DNA of 64,000 nt, taken from Sva-07 sp963747375 (GTDB lineage Bacteria > Actinomycetota > Acidimicrobiia > Acidimicrobiales > Ilumatobacteraceae). The notes beneath the pieces were generated by a model. That model saw only the letters and a program-made list of their open reading frames with translations. It made no database searches and was not told where the DNA came from. Position 1 is the first letter of the stretch. Each line of letters starts with the position of its first letter. The position numbers were made by a program, and so were the translations under genes. The stretch is from assembly GCA_963747375.1 (NCBI GenBank), contig CAVVFL010000022.1:62001-126000 (forward strand). The letters are read 5' to 3'. This document shows positions 11,898 to 20,399 of this stretch, piece by piece.

Positions 11898-12586
11898 GCG
11901 TCGACCTTCCGTTTGCGCCGCTGCCACGGCGTCAGCCAGATCCCGACGAGCAGGATCAGTGCATCGAGCGTCAGCGCAAGGATGATCGAGAGCGACGCGC
12001 CGACCGTCATCGGTGTCCAGAACGCGCGCCGCAGACCGCTGAAGATCAGCCGGCCGAGCCCACCTTGCCCGATGATCGCCGCCACTGTCACGAGCCCCAC
12101 CGTCGACACGGCGGCGATGCGAATGCCGGTCAGCATGTACGGCATGGCGAGCGGGAGTTCGACGCTCCACACGCGCCGCAGGGGTGACATGCCCATCCCG
12201 TCGGCCGCGTCGCGGACCGGTTGGGGTACGGACAGGAACCCTGCGACGGTGTTCGTGACCAGGATGAGCAGGGTGTATGCGGCCAGCGGCAGGACGGCGG
12301 TCCAACGCGACAGGTTGCCGAACACCGGCGCGAGCAGGGCGAACAACGCCACACTCGGCAGGGTGTAGATGAGGCTGGTGGTCGCCGTGATCGGTGTGGT
12401 CATCCACCGGAACCGCAAGATGAGTGCGGTGAGCAGGGCGGAGACCGCCATCCCCAACAGCAGGGCGAGCACGGTGAGGATCAGGTGCTCGACGATCGCG
12501 GCGCGGATCTGGTCCCACTCCTCGACGACCCATTCCCATCGGATGATCGGGTTCGTGGCCGCGGCGAGCGCCGTCGTCGAACTCAC
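11894..12586 (-). CDS. Osmoprotectant-type ABC transporter permease (first subunit)
   Basis: 230 residues with several transmembrane segments (LILTVLALLLGMAVSALL, SVALFALLAPVFG, AAYTLLILVTNTVAGFL). The EAA-like loop is VRDAADGMGMSPLRRVWSVELP, followed by a QGGLGRLIF segment typical of betaine permeases. The GTG start overlaps the ATPase stop codon by four bases. The C-terminal basic tail (RRKRKVDA) is expected in the cytoplasm. Together with the second permease it should form the heterodimeric channel. Confidence 0.88.
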   Translation of the reverse strand: MSSTTALAAATNPIIRWEWVVEEWDQIRAAIVEHLILTVLALLLGMAVSALLTALILRFRWMTTPITATTSLIYTLPSVALFALLAPVFGNLSRWTAVLPLAAYTLLILVTNTVAGFLSVPQPVRDAADGMGMSPLRRVWSVELPLAMPYMLTGIRIAAVSTVGLVTVAAIIGQGGLGRLIFSGLRRAFWTPMTVGASLSIILALTLDALILLVGIWLTPWQRRKRKVDA

Positions 12587-13707
12587 CGGTCGGTCGCCGC
12601 CAGACTCCGCCGGATGTCCTCGAGCGTGACGACGCCTCCGAAGGTGCCGCCGTCGTCGATCACGGCCACCGATGAGTTCGACACCATGATCAGTTCCATC
12701 GCCGCGCGCAGGGTGCTCGTCGGCTCGACCTGTGCAGCGGGCACATGCAACGCCACATCGTCGAGCTCCGCACCCGTCGCGTGCTTCGAGCGCACCTCGG
12801 TGACATCGGCCCACCCGAGGAACACGCCGTCGCGGGTGACGCCGACCCAGTCGCTCGGCTCGATCGTGAGCACACGCTCGATCTCGTCGAGACCGGCCGT
12901 CGACGCGACCACTGGCCCCTGGTGGAACGGCAAGCTGCTCACCGGATTGAGGGCCAGGCGCCTGAGGCCGCGATCTTCGCCGACGAAGCTCTCGACGAAT
13001 TCGTTCGCCGGCGAGCGCATCAATTCGTTCGGGGTGGCCAGCTGTTCGATCACGCCGCCGACGTTCATCAGGGCGATCCGGTCGGCCAATCGCAATGCCT
13101 CGTCGACATCGTGGGTCACGAGCACGATCGTCTTGCGGACCTTGGTCTGCAGGTCGAGGAGTTCGTCCTGCAGGCGGGCCCGGACGATCGGATCGACTGC
13201 TCCGAACGGTTCGTCCATCAGCAGCACCGGTGGGTCGGCCGCGAGGGCTCTCGCCACGCCGACGCGTTGCTGTTGACCCCCGGAGAGCTCGTCGGGGTAC
13301 CGGTCGAGGAGTTCGTGGTCGAGGCCGACCAGGGTCGTGAGTTCCTCGACACGTTCGGTGGTGCGCCGCTTGTCCCAACCGAGCAGATGAGGAACGGTGG
13401 CGATGTTGCGGGCGATCGTTCGGTGGGGGAAGAGTCCGACCTGCTGGATCACGTAGCCGATTCCACGGCGCAATTCCTGGGGTGAGTGACTCATCGCGTC
13501 GACACCGTTGATCTCGATGCGCCCCGACGTGGGTTCGATCAGCCGGTTGATCATCCGCAAGGTCGTGGTCTTGCCGCAGCCCGACGGCCCGAGCAGCGCC
13601 ATGATCGAACCGTCATCGATGTCGAGCGACAGGCTGTCGACGGCTGCCGCGGACGTGCGGTCGAAGCGCTTCGTGACCTCGATCAGCCGAATCGCGAGAT
13701 CTGTCAC
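12583..13707 (-). CDS. Glycine betaine/carnitine-type ABC transporter ATP-binding protein with CBS domains
   Basis: 374 residues. Walker A is LLGPSGCGKTT, the signature is LSGGQQQRVGVARALA, Walker B is VLLMDEPFGAVD, and the H-loop is VLVTHDVDEA. After the nucleotide-binding domain (about residue 240) come two CBS-like segments, ending VTLEDIRRSLA. In the OpuCA/OpuAA class, CBS modules sense ionic strength or nucleotides and gate import. It starts with GTG overlapping the stop of the S51-like fusion gene, so translation is probably coupled. Confidence 0.92.
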   Translation of the reverse strand: MTDLAIRLIEVTKRFDRTSAAAVDSLSLDIDDGSIMALLGPSGCGKTTTLRMINRLIEPTSGRIEINGVDAMSHSPQELRRGIGYVIQQVGLFPHRTIARNIATVPHLLGWDKRRTTERVEELTTLVGLDHELLDRYPDELSGGQQQRVGVARALAADPPVLLMDEPFGAVDPIVRARLQDELLDLQTKVRKTIVLVTHDVDEALRLADRIALMNVGGVIEQLATPNELMRSPANEFVESFVGEDRGLRRLALNPVSSLPFHQGPVVASTAGLDEIERVLTIEPSDWVGVTRDGVFLGWADVTEVRSKHATGAELDDVALHVPAAQVEPTSTLRAAMELIMVSNSSVAVIDDGGTFGGVVTLEDIRRSLAATDR

Positions 13708-15011
13708 CCGGCAACCAGCCAGTCGACCCCGTCCGGTGTGTCGCGCACTTCGATGCCGGCCTTGATCAGTTCGTCGCGGATGGCGTCGGACACGGCGAAG
13801 GCCTTCTCGGTTCGGGCGACGACGCGAGCTGCGAGTGCTGCTTCGACGACAGGCCCGAGGACGTCGCGGACGTCGCGCACTCCCTCCGTCGCGGCTGCGC
13901 CGAGGCGAACGATCATCGACCGGAGAGCGGCGCGGGCGCGATCGACGTCGTCGGACTGCAGGGTGTCGCGCGACCACTCGACGATCGCCGACTCGAGTTC
14001 GAGGATCGCGGCCACCGCAGCATCGGCGTCGCGGGCTTCGAGTGCGGCGGAGAACGCCGACTCGTGGGTGGCGGTGGCGGCGGCGAGCGAGTCGATCGAT
14101 TGTGCGTTCGCGGTTGCTGCTTGGTCCTTGCCGCTTTCACTTCGGCCAGGGGTCAGACCGAGGTCTGACCCCGGTGCGCTGGAACCGGAGAGTTGGGAGG
14201 CGGGTGAACTGGTGGACGTGGGGCCGGCGCGGAGTACGTCGATTGCGATGGTGCGACCCGATTCGATGCGGACCGACTCGCCGTTGCGGCGCAGCGTGAC
14301 GGCGCCCTTGCCGACGATCTCGGCGGTGTCGGCATCGAGATCCATGATCACGCCCGTGTGCTCGTCGATGCCGAGCACGAATGCGCCGTCGGGGAGGTCG
14401 GGCTCGAGCATCGCCAGGCGGCGTTCACCGAGGTAGCAGAAGTTCGTGTCGTGGTTGCCCCCCTCCTGGTTGTCGTAGTGGGGGATCACGGCGACGTTCA
14501 GTCCGACCTCGCGGAGCACGTCGAGTCCGGTGGCCCAGTACGGGTCGGCGCCGACCTTGTAGATCTCGTACACGGGAACGGTTGCCACTCCGAGCGTGAG
14601 CGCCGCGGCCGACGAGAACACGACTGCGCCTCCCGAGCGGAGCATCGTGGCCAACGCATCGGGAATCGGCGTGTTGCGCCACTGTTCGAGCGCGAACGTC
14701 GGGCTGCCGGGGCCGGCGAACACCCAGTCGGCGTGGCGCACCCGTGACACCCCTCGCTCGATGGCGACCACGTCGCCGGTGTCGGTGCGACCGAGGCCTG
14801 CCGGGACGACCTCACGACCGACAGCGTCGCGGAAGTACTCCGTTGCCTTGGCCGCGAGGATCGGCGCGTTCTCCTGGAACCCGAACGGTGTGTCGAGCAG
14901 TACCGCGTCGACGTCGGTCCCGAGCCGTTCGAAGATCGAGCGGTGCGGGCCCTTCATCGTCGGCGCGGTCTCGCCCGATCCCATGATCGCCAGGATTCGA
15001 GGGGTCGTCAC
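13704..15011 (-). CDS. S51-peptidase-like (cyanophycinase/peptidase E) domain fused to a cysteinyl-tRNA-synthetase-type C-terminal domain
   Basis: 435 residues in one intact frame. Residues 1-260 resemble the S51/class-I-amidotransferase-like fold: an initial GSGETAPTM, FAGPGSPTF near 98-106, the nucleophile-elbow candidate VFSSAAALTLG (serines 133-134) and LGIDEHTGVIM near 213-223, as in cyanophycinases. Residues 262-318 are a low-complexity linker. Residues 319-435 look like the end of cysteinyl-tRNA synthetase (DALR-type helical domain and tail): AFSAALEARD, then AARVVARTEKAFAVSDAIRDE, and finally AGIEVRDTPDGVDW. No synthetase catalytic domain is present. The gene overlaps both neighbours by four bases. 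Function is unknown; a dipeptide or aspartyl-peptide hydrolase with a nucleic-acid or amino-acid-recognition tail is conceivable. Confidence 0.82.
   Translation of the reverse strand: MTTPRILAIMGSGETAPTMKGPHRSIFERLGTDVDAVLLDTPFGFQENAPILAAKATEYFRDAVGREVVPAGLGRTDTGDVVAIERGVSRVRHADWVFAGPGSPTFALEQWRNTPIPDALATMLRSGGAVVFSSAAALTLGVATVPVYEIYKVGADPYWATGLDVLREVGLNVAVIPHYDNQEGGNHDTNFCYLGERRLAMLEPDLPDGAFVLGIDEHTGVIMDLDADTAEIVGKGAVTLRRNGESVRIESGRTIAIDVLRAGPTSTSSPASQLSGSSAPGSDLGLTPGRSESGKDQAATANAQSIDSLAAATATHESAFSAALEARDADAAVAAILELESAIVEWSRDTLQSDDVDRARAALRSMIVRLGAAATEGVRDVRDVLGPVVEAALAARVVARTEKAFAVSDAIRDELIKAGIEVRDTPDGVDWLVAG
14149..14172. repeat. REP-like palindrome inside the linker of the S51-like fusion gene
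   Basis: Two perfect 11-base arms (GGGGTCAGACC and complement) with a two-base loop, in frame with the gene and encoding roughly residues 280-288 of the interdomain linker. The core is the same as in the intergenic copies at 10147, 21248 and 26988. Confidence 0.75.
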
Positions 15012-15904
15012 GTTCGGGTCTCCGGTGTCGGGAAGAAGTCGGGCTCGGCGACCGCCCGGTGGAGGAGGTCAGCGACCTCGGCCGGTCGTTGAGCGTGGAC
15101 GTCGTGATGGGCGGGGCTGAACCACTCGGCTCGTCCGCGGGGGAGTGAGGCGACGGCCGCATCGACCGCCTCGTGTTTCGAGTGCGTCCACGCCACATCG
15201 CCCGTGTCGGCGGCGATGAGCAGTGCCGGCACCTCGATCAGCGGGTAGCGAGACGACGGCTGGTGCTCCCACAGTCCGCGCAGCACCATCATGTGGCGCT
15301 CGAAGGTGAGCCACGGAGCGATCGTGCCGTCGTCGCGGACCTCGAAGTTCGCGAGCGTCCCCTGGCGGCCCTCCTCGGGCCAGTCGGCCGCCGACGTCTG
15401 CAACCACGCAGTGATCTGATCGAGGGGTGTGCCGATGAGACGTGGCGGGGCGAGTGCCGTCGCCGCGTCGTCCCAGTCGGGAAAGCGAGTGCCGAGGTCG
15501 ATGAAGCCGCCGTCGACGCAGACGATCGTGCTGACGGCCTCGGGGTGGCGGTACGCGAGTTCGAGCACGACGTTGCCGCCCCACGACTGGCCGGCGACGG
15601 CCGGCCGCTCGAAGCCGAGGACCTCGATGAGCGCCAGAAGATCGTCGGCCACGGTGACCATGTCGAAGCCGGTGTCGGGCTTCGACGAGCGGCCGTGCCC
15701 GCGTTGGTCGATGGCCACCACGGTGTGGCCGAGTTCGGCAAGATTCCGAGCGACGCCGTCCCACAGGCGGGCATTCGACGCCAAGCCGTGCACGAGCAGC
15801 CACGGGGTCAGATCGGCATCGGCGCCGCCGGGCGGATCCCAGTGGACGCCGTGCAACTCCACGCCCGATGGCAATGCATGCATCTCGTGGCGTGGCTCGA
15901 TCAT
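15008..15904 (-). CDS. Alpha/beta hydrolase
   Basis: 298 residues. The fold is clear: oxyanion-hole segment LLVHGLASNARLWD, then AIDQRGHGRSSKPD, the nucleophile elbow GQSWGGNVV (serine in G-x-S-x-G) and the C-terminal histidine in SPAHHDVHAQRP. Close relatives include epoxide hydrolase-like and ester-cleaving enzymes. The ATG overlaps the dehydrogenase stop (ATGA), and its own stop overlaps the GTG of the S51-like gene. The operon context suggests it acts on the same imported compound as the two Gfo/Idh proteins; the bond cleaved is unknown. Confidence 0.87.
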   Translation of the reverse strand: MIEPRHEMHALPSGVELHGVHWDPPGGADADLTPWLLVHGLASNARLWDGVARNLAELGHTVVAIDQRGHGRSSKPDTGFDMVTVADDLLALIEVLGFERPAVAGQSWGGNVVLELAYRHPEAVSTIVCVDGGFIDLGTRFPDWDDAATALAPPRLIGTPLDQITAWLQTSAADWPEEGRQGTLANFEVRDDGTIAPWLTFERHMMVLRGLWEHQPSSRYPLIEVPALLIAADTGDVAWTHSKHEAVDAAVASLPRGRAEWFSPAHHDVHAQRPAEVADLLHRAVAEPDFFPTPETRT

Positions 15905-16878
15905 CGGCTTGCCTGCTCGATTCGTTCGATGAGGGTCAGGAGATCGGCGGTGGCAGACATGGGTCGGGGCCAGGGTGCTTCGCCGCGGACTGCGTCGGCG
16001 AACGCATCGACCATACCGAGATACGGATCGCTCGGAGTCACCGACACCGTGCGGACGCGGCCGTCGCTGCGGGCGACCATGATGGTGTCGGCGCGCGCTC
16101 CGCCCGTGTGTGCGTCGGTCGCGAGCACGAGGGAGGCGTCGGTGCCGATGATCTCGATGCGCTGTTCCTCGGCATCGACGAACGAGCACCGGATGCGGGC
16201 TTGGCGTCCGTCGACCCATTCGAGGGTGGCCTCGGTTCGGGCGTCGACGCCGCTCGTGTGCCACAACGCCGTTGCCTCGACGAGGTCGGGGCTCGCTCCC
16301 CAGAGTTCGACGATCGGGCCGAGGCAGTAGATGCCGACGTCGAGCAGGGCGCCGCCACCCTGGTCGGCCGACCAGCGGTAGTTGTCGTCGCCCTCGGGGC
16401 CGATCGTGAACGTGAACGAGGCATCGATGTCGATGATCTGGCCCAGATCGCCGCTCGCGGCCATCGACATCGCTCGTCGCCAGCGCGCATCGAACGGAGT
16501 CATCCACGCCTCGGCGAGCAGCACGCCGGCCCGCTCGGCAGCGTCGGCCAGACGTCGGGCGTCATCGGCGGTCGGCGTGATCGGCTTCTCGCACAGCACG
16601 TGTTTGCCGGCGGCGATGGAGCGCTCGACCCATTCGAGGTGCATGCCGTTCGGCAGTGGGACATAGACGACCTCGACGTCCGGATGGTCGAGGACGTCGT
16701 CGTACAGGCCGGCGCCGAGTTGCTCCCACGGCTCGGGGATCGGCCCACCGAGCGACGACACGGCCACCAGCCGTGCCCGATCGGAGGCATCGATCGCCGG
16801 CATCACCGCCCTGGTCGCCACCATCGATCGAGCACCGATGACCCCGAATCCAACCGGCGTGGTGTCCGTCATGGTCAC
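15901..16878 (-). CDS. Gfo/Idh/MocA-family oxidoreductase
   Basis: 325 residues, intact. The N-terminal Rossmann domain has GFGVIGARSMV, and the family hallmark EKP lies in GKHVLCEKPITPT. The C-terminal alpha/beta domain contains DVGIYCLGP, the usual active-site helix. These enzymes oxidise or reduce sugars, inositols or their derivatives with NAD(P). The GTG start overlaps the preceding gene's stop. Two such enzymes in one operon suggest successive oxidation steps on one substrate. Confidence 0.88.
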   Translation of the reverse strand: MTMTDTTPVGFGVIGARSMVATRAVMPAIDASDRARLVAVSSLGGPIPEPWEQLGAGLYDDVLDHPDVEVVYVPLPNGMHLEWVERSIAAGKHVLCEKPITPTADDARRLADAAERAGVLLAEAWMTPFDARWRRAMSMAASGDLGQIIDIDASFTFTIGPEGDDNYRWSADQGGGALLDVGIYCLGPIVELWGASPDLVEATALWHTSGVDARTEATLEWVDGRQARIRCSFVDAEEQRIEIIGTDASLVLATDAHTGGARADTIMVARSDGRVRTVSVTPSDPYLGMVDAFADAVRGEAPWPRPMSATADLLTLIERIEQASR

Positions 16879-18417
16879 CCGAGTTCGATCAGTTCGCCAC
16901 CGTTGACGCCCGACCGGTGGCCGGCTTCGAGGACGGCCACGACATCTCGTGACTGTTCGGGGCGCACCGCGAGCGGCTCGCCGAGGAGCAGGTGGTCGGC
17001 CAGGTTGCGATGGAACCCCCAGCCGGGGGCGGGCGCCGGGCTGACGACCGACTCGCGCAGGCCCATCGATCCTTCATAGGTCGCGACCCTGAGGTCGACC
17101 GGTACCTCGGCGTGGTGCGAGACCTGCTCGACGTGTCCGCGTCCGGGTTCGATCGAGTCGGTGCGCAAGCGGTAGGTAGTGACCCTCGATCGTGCCGCGG
17201 GTGCCCTCGACATGGAACTTCGGGCGGCGGATCGCGCACACGTCGCTCTGGCGGAACGTGGCCTCGCGCCCGTCCGGCCACTGCATCCAGAGCGAGATCT
17301 GGTCGGCGTTGGTGGTGTCGTGCCACACCCTGTTGTGCGCACTGCACAGCACCCGGCTCGGCGCGGAACCGTAGAGCTGCACGATCCAGTCGACATGGTG
17401 GGATCCCCAGTCGTAGATGGCGCCGCCCGAGATCGATTCCTCCGAGTGCCAGGCACGGCAGGGGTGTTCGAATCCGCCGACGAAGGTCTCGATGTTGAAG
17501 ACGTCGCCGATGTCACCGCTGCCGACGACGTTGCGGACGGCGAGCCAGTCGCGATCCCACCGACGGCTCTGGTGGACCGTGACGGTCAGGTCGAGTTCAT
17601 CAGCGGTGGCGATGATCTCGTCGGCGTCGGCCCGGCGCAGGCACATCGGCTTCTCGATCACCACGTGCTTGCCGGCGTGCAGCAACTGGAGTGCGAGCTG
17701 GGCGTGGAGCACCGGGGGAGTGGCGATGATGGCGATGTCGACCGCGGGGTCGGCGGCCAGTGACGCGGTGGAGTCGTGAGATGCGAGCTCGGGAAAGTCG
17801 GCGCGAGCGGCCACGAGCCGCTCGGCGGCCGAGTCGGCAGCGGCGACGAGGGCGAGGCCGTCGGTCTCGGTTGCGGCGAGACCGTGCAGATATCCCATGC
17901 CGCCGAAGGGGCCGTAGCCGACGACGCCGACGCCGAGATCGGTGGTGCGTGCCGGGGCCACGGGATGGAGCAGACGGGCGACGAACGGGCCGAGTGTCGG
18001 GTGGCGTCGGATGGCCGCGAGGTCGCTGATACCGGTGGACACGACCCGGCCGGCGCCGACGGCGCGGACCACGATGGTCGGCTGGTGCTCGAATCGAATG
18101 CTGGTCGTCGCCGCGACCTGCACGTCGTCGGCCACCGGTCGGAGGGGTCGAAGCGCAGACGTGACGGCGACTTCGCCGTCGAGGCGGGCGCCGGCGGCAC
18201 GATCGGCCAGGGTGACGAACCACTCGGTGGTGGGCAGATCGGCCGAGACCTCGACACCCGCGAGCGCGGCACTCAGGGGATCATCGGGCTCGAGCGCGAT
18301 GAGCGCTGCTCCGCCGGATCGAACGAACCGCTCGAGGTCACCGGCTTGCTGGGGATCGAGTCGGCCCGTCACCAGCTGCGAGTCGTTCCAGCATTCCGAA
18401 GCCATTCGGGGGACCAT
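16875..18417 (-). CDS. Fusion of a ThuA-like segment and a Gfo/Idh/MocA oxidoreductase (one frameshift)
   Basis: About 513 residues. Roughly the first 130 look like the second half of a ThuA-type glutamine-amidotransferase-like domain (LVTGRLDPQQAGDLERFV, GGAALIALEPDD, GRVVSTGISDLAA). The rest is a complete Gfo/Idh/MocA protein: VGVVGYGPFGGMGYL, VIEKPMCLRRADAD and IYDWGSHHVDW. A +1 indel near 17175 interrupts the C-terminal domain. ThuA and Gfo/Idh proteins commonly pair in trehalose or other disaccharide keto-sugar metabolism. The start is either ATG 18417 or ATG 18405; the ThuA part looks N-terminally short. It is divergent from the metal transporter. Confidence 0.82.
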
Positions 18418-18489
18418 ACTCAAGGGCTTCGGCCGATGCTCGCTGGGCTCCGATGTGGGCGCTCCGGCGAGATTCGGGCACGACGTCGT

Positions 18490-18508
18490 GTTGCGAACAG
18501 GTCGCAAC
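18490..18508. promoter_or_regulatory. Inverted repeat in the divergent promoter of the metal importer and the seven-gene run
   Basis: Perfect 7-base arms, GTTGCGA-N5-TCGCAAC, ending 13 bases before the GTG of the binding protein at 18522. The position suits an operator overlapping the promoter or leader of the metal importer. It does not match the textbook Zur box, so the regulator is open. Confidence 0.45.
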
Positions 18509-18521
18509 TAGGTTTGCACCA

Positions 18522-19575
18522 GTGATTCGCCATTCCGCCACGAACAGCCCCCTCGGTCGACTGGCTGCTGCCGGCGCGGCAGTGGCCCTGATCGTCGGCC
18601 CTCGCGGCATGCGGGAGCGATGAGTCGTCCGGCGCTTCGTCGTCGGTCGGCGCGGCGGTCTCGTCCGATCGACTCCAGGTGGTCACCACCGTCGCGCCGA
18701 TCACGTCGATCGCCGCCAACATCATCGGCGACCGTGCCGAGATCATCGGGATCGTCCCCGAGGGCACCAATTCGCACACGTTCGAGCCGCCGCCGTCGGC
18801 GGCCGAAGTGATGAGCACCGCCGACGTCGTGTTCATCAACGGGCTGCAGCTGGAGGAGCCGACCAAGGAGCTCGCACTGGCCAACGTCGCCGACGGCGTC
18901 CGCGTCGTCGAGATCGGCGATCAGGTGATCTCGCCCGACCAGTACAAGTTCGACTTCTCGTTCCCCGAATCGGGCGGCAAGCCGAACCCGCACCTGTGGA
19001 CCGATCCGGTCCTGGTCAAGGCCTATGCCGAGGTCATCCACGACACGATGATCGGGATCGATCCGGAGGGCACGAGCGTCTACGACGCCAACCTGGCCGA
19101 GTTCGAGCAACTCGTCGACGACTTCGATGCTGCGACCACCACGGCGTTCGACACGATTCCCGAGGACCAGCGCAAGCTCGTGACGTACCACGACGCCTAC
19201 GCCTACTTCGCCGACACCTACGGCTGGAACGTCATCGGCGCGATCCAGCCGTCGGACTTCGGTGACCCGACGCCGAAGGAGGTCGCCGACCTCATCGATC
19301 AGATCGAGGCGGAGAACGTCTCGGCGATCTTCGGGTCGGAGGTCTTCCCGTCGCCGATTCTCGAGCAGATCGCCAAGGAGACCGGCGCCACCTACGTCGA
19401 CGACCTCCGCGACGACGATCTGCCGGGCGAACCCGGTGAGGTCGATCACTCGTGGTTGGGTCTGATGAAGTTCAACTTCGTCACGATGACCGAGGCGTTG
19501 GGTGGGGATGCCGGCGCGCTGAAGGATTTCGTCGTCCGCAACGTGGTCAGCGACAACGCGGAGTACCCCCAGTGA
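18522..19575 (+). CDS. Zinc/manganese ABC transporter substrate-binding lipoprotein (one frameshift)
   Basis: Cluster A-I (ZnuA/PsaA-like) metal-binding protein of about 350 residues. The signal peptide is broken by a +1 indel near 18586; restoring it gives a lipobox ending ALAAC, confirming a lipoprotein. Metal-ligand candidates are the histidine in GTNSHTFEP, the histidine in NPHLWTDP, the histidine of TYHDAYAYFA and an acidic residue in FGSEVFPS. A histidine rather than glutamate at the third position favours zinc. The His-rich loop common in ZnuA is absent. It is followed eight bases later by the ATPase gene. The start is GTG 18522; no good Shine-Dalgarno sequence was seen. Confidence 0.88.
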
Positions 19576-19582
19576 CCGGATC

Positions 19583-20399
19583 ATGAGCGCCAAGCCGTCG
19601 GCCGAGTCGATGGGCGCGCTGGTCGTCGTCGATCACCTGACCGTCAGCTACAACGGTGGCGCGCCGGTGCTCATCGACGTCGACCTGACGATCGAACCCG
19701 GAGATCTCGTCGGCATCGTCGGCCCGTCCGGCTCGGGAAAGTCGACCTTGCTCAAGGCGATGCTCGGCACGGTCGCGCCGGTGGCAGGGAGCGTGCGCCG
19801 CCTCCCGGGGCTCGCGGTGGGGCTCGTGCCGCAGGTCGAGACGATCGACTGGAACTTCCCCGTCACGGTGGCCGAGTGCGTCGGGATGGCCCGCGCCCGA
19901 GGTCTGCGCACGCCGTGGATCAGCAAGAACGAGCGGGTCGAGATCGCCGCGGTGCTCGATCGCCTCGGGCTTGGACGGTCTCGGTGGCCGACACATCCGC
20001 GAGCTGTCGGGTGGGCAGCAACAGCGCGTGTTCCTGGCTCGAGCGCTGTTCACCAACGCGCAGGTGATCTACCTCGACGAGCCGACGTCAGGCCTCGACG
20101 TACGCACCCGCCACGACGTGCTGCACCTGCTCGACGATCTCAACGCCGAAGGCCTCACGATCGTGCTCACCACGCACGACCTCAACGGCATCGCTGCGCA
20201 TCTGCCGACGGTCGTGTGCCTCAACCGCTCGGTGATCGGGGCGGGGAGCCCCGAGGAGGTGCTGGTGCCCGACATCCTCGAACGCACCTACGGCTCGCCG
20301 ATGGAAGTGCTCGAGCATGGAGGAATGCGTGTGGTCGTCGATGCGCCGCTGCAGTCCAACGTCACCCCGTTGCGGCGTCGATCGGAGGAGTCGGCATGA
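19583..20399 (+). CDS. Zinc/manganese ABC transporter ATP-binding protein (one frameshift)
   Basis: About 271 residues. Walker A is IVGPSGSGKSTLL, then the Q-loop segment GLVPQVETIDWNFPVTV (a motif typical of Mn/Zn importers), signature LSGGQQQRVFLARALF and Walker B VIYLDEPTSGLD. A +1 indel near 19963 (a run of three Gs in CTCGGGCTTGG) separates Walker A from the signature. The stop overlaps the permease ATG by four bases (ATGA). It supplies energy for the importer formed with the flanking genes. Confidence 0.92.
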
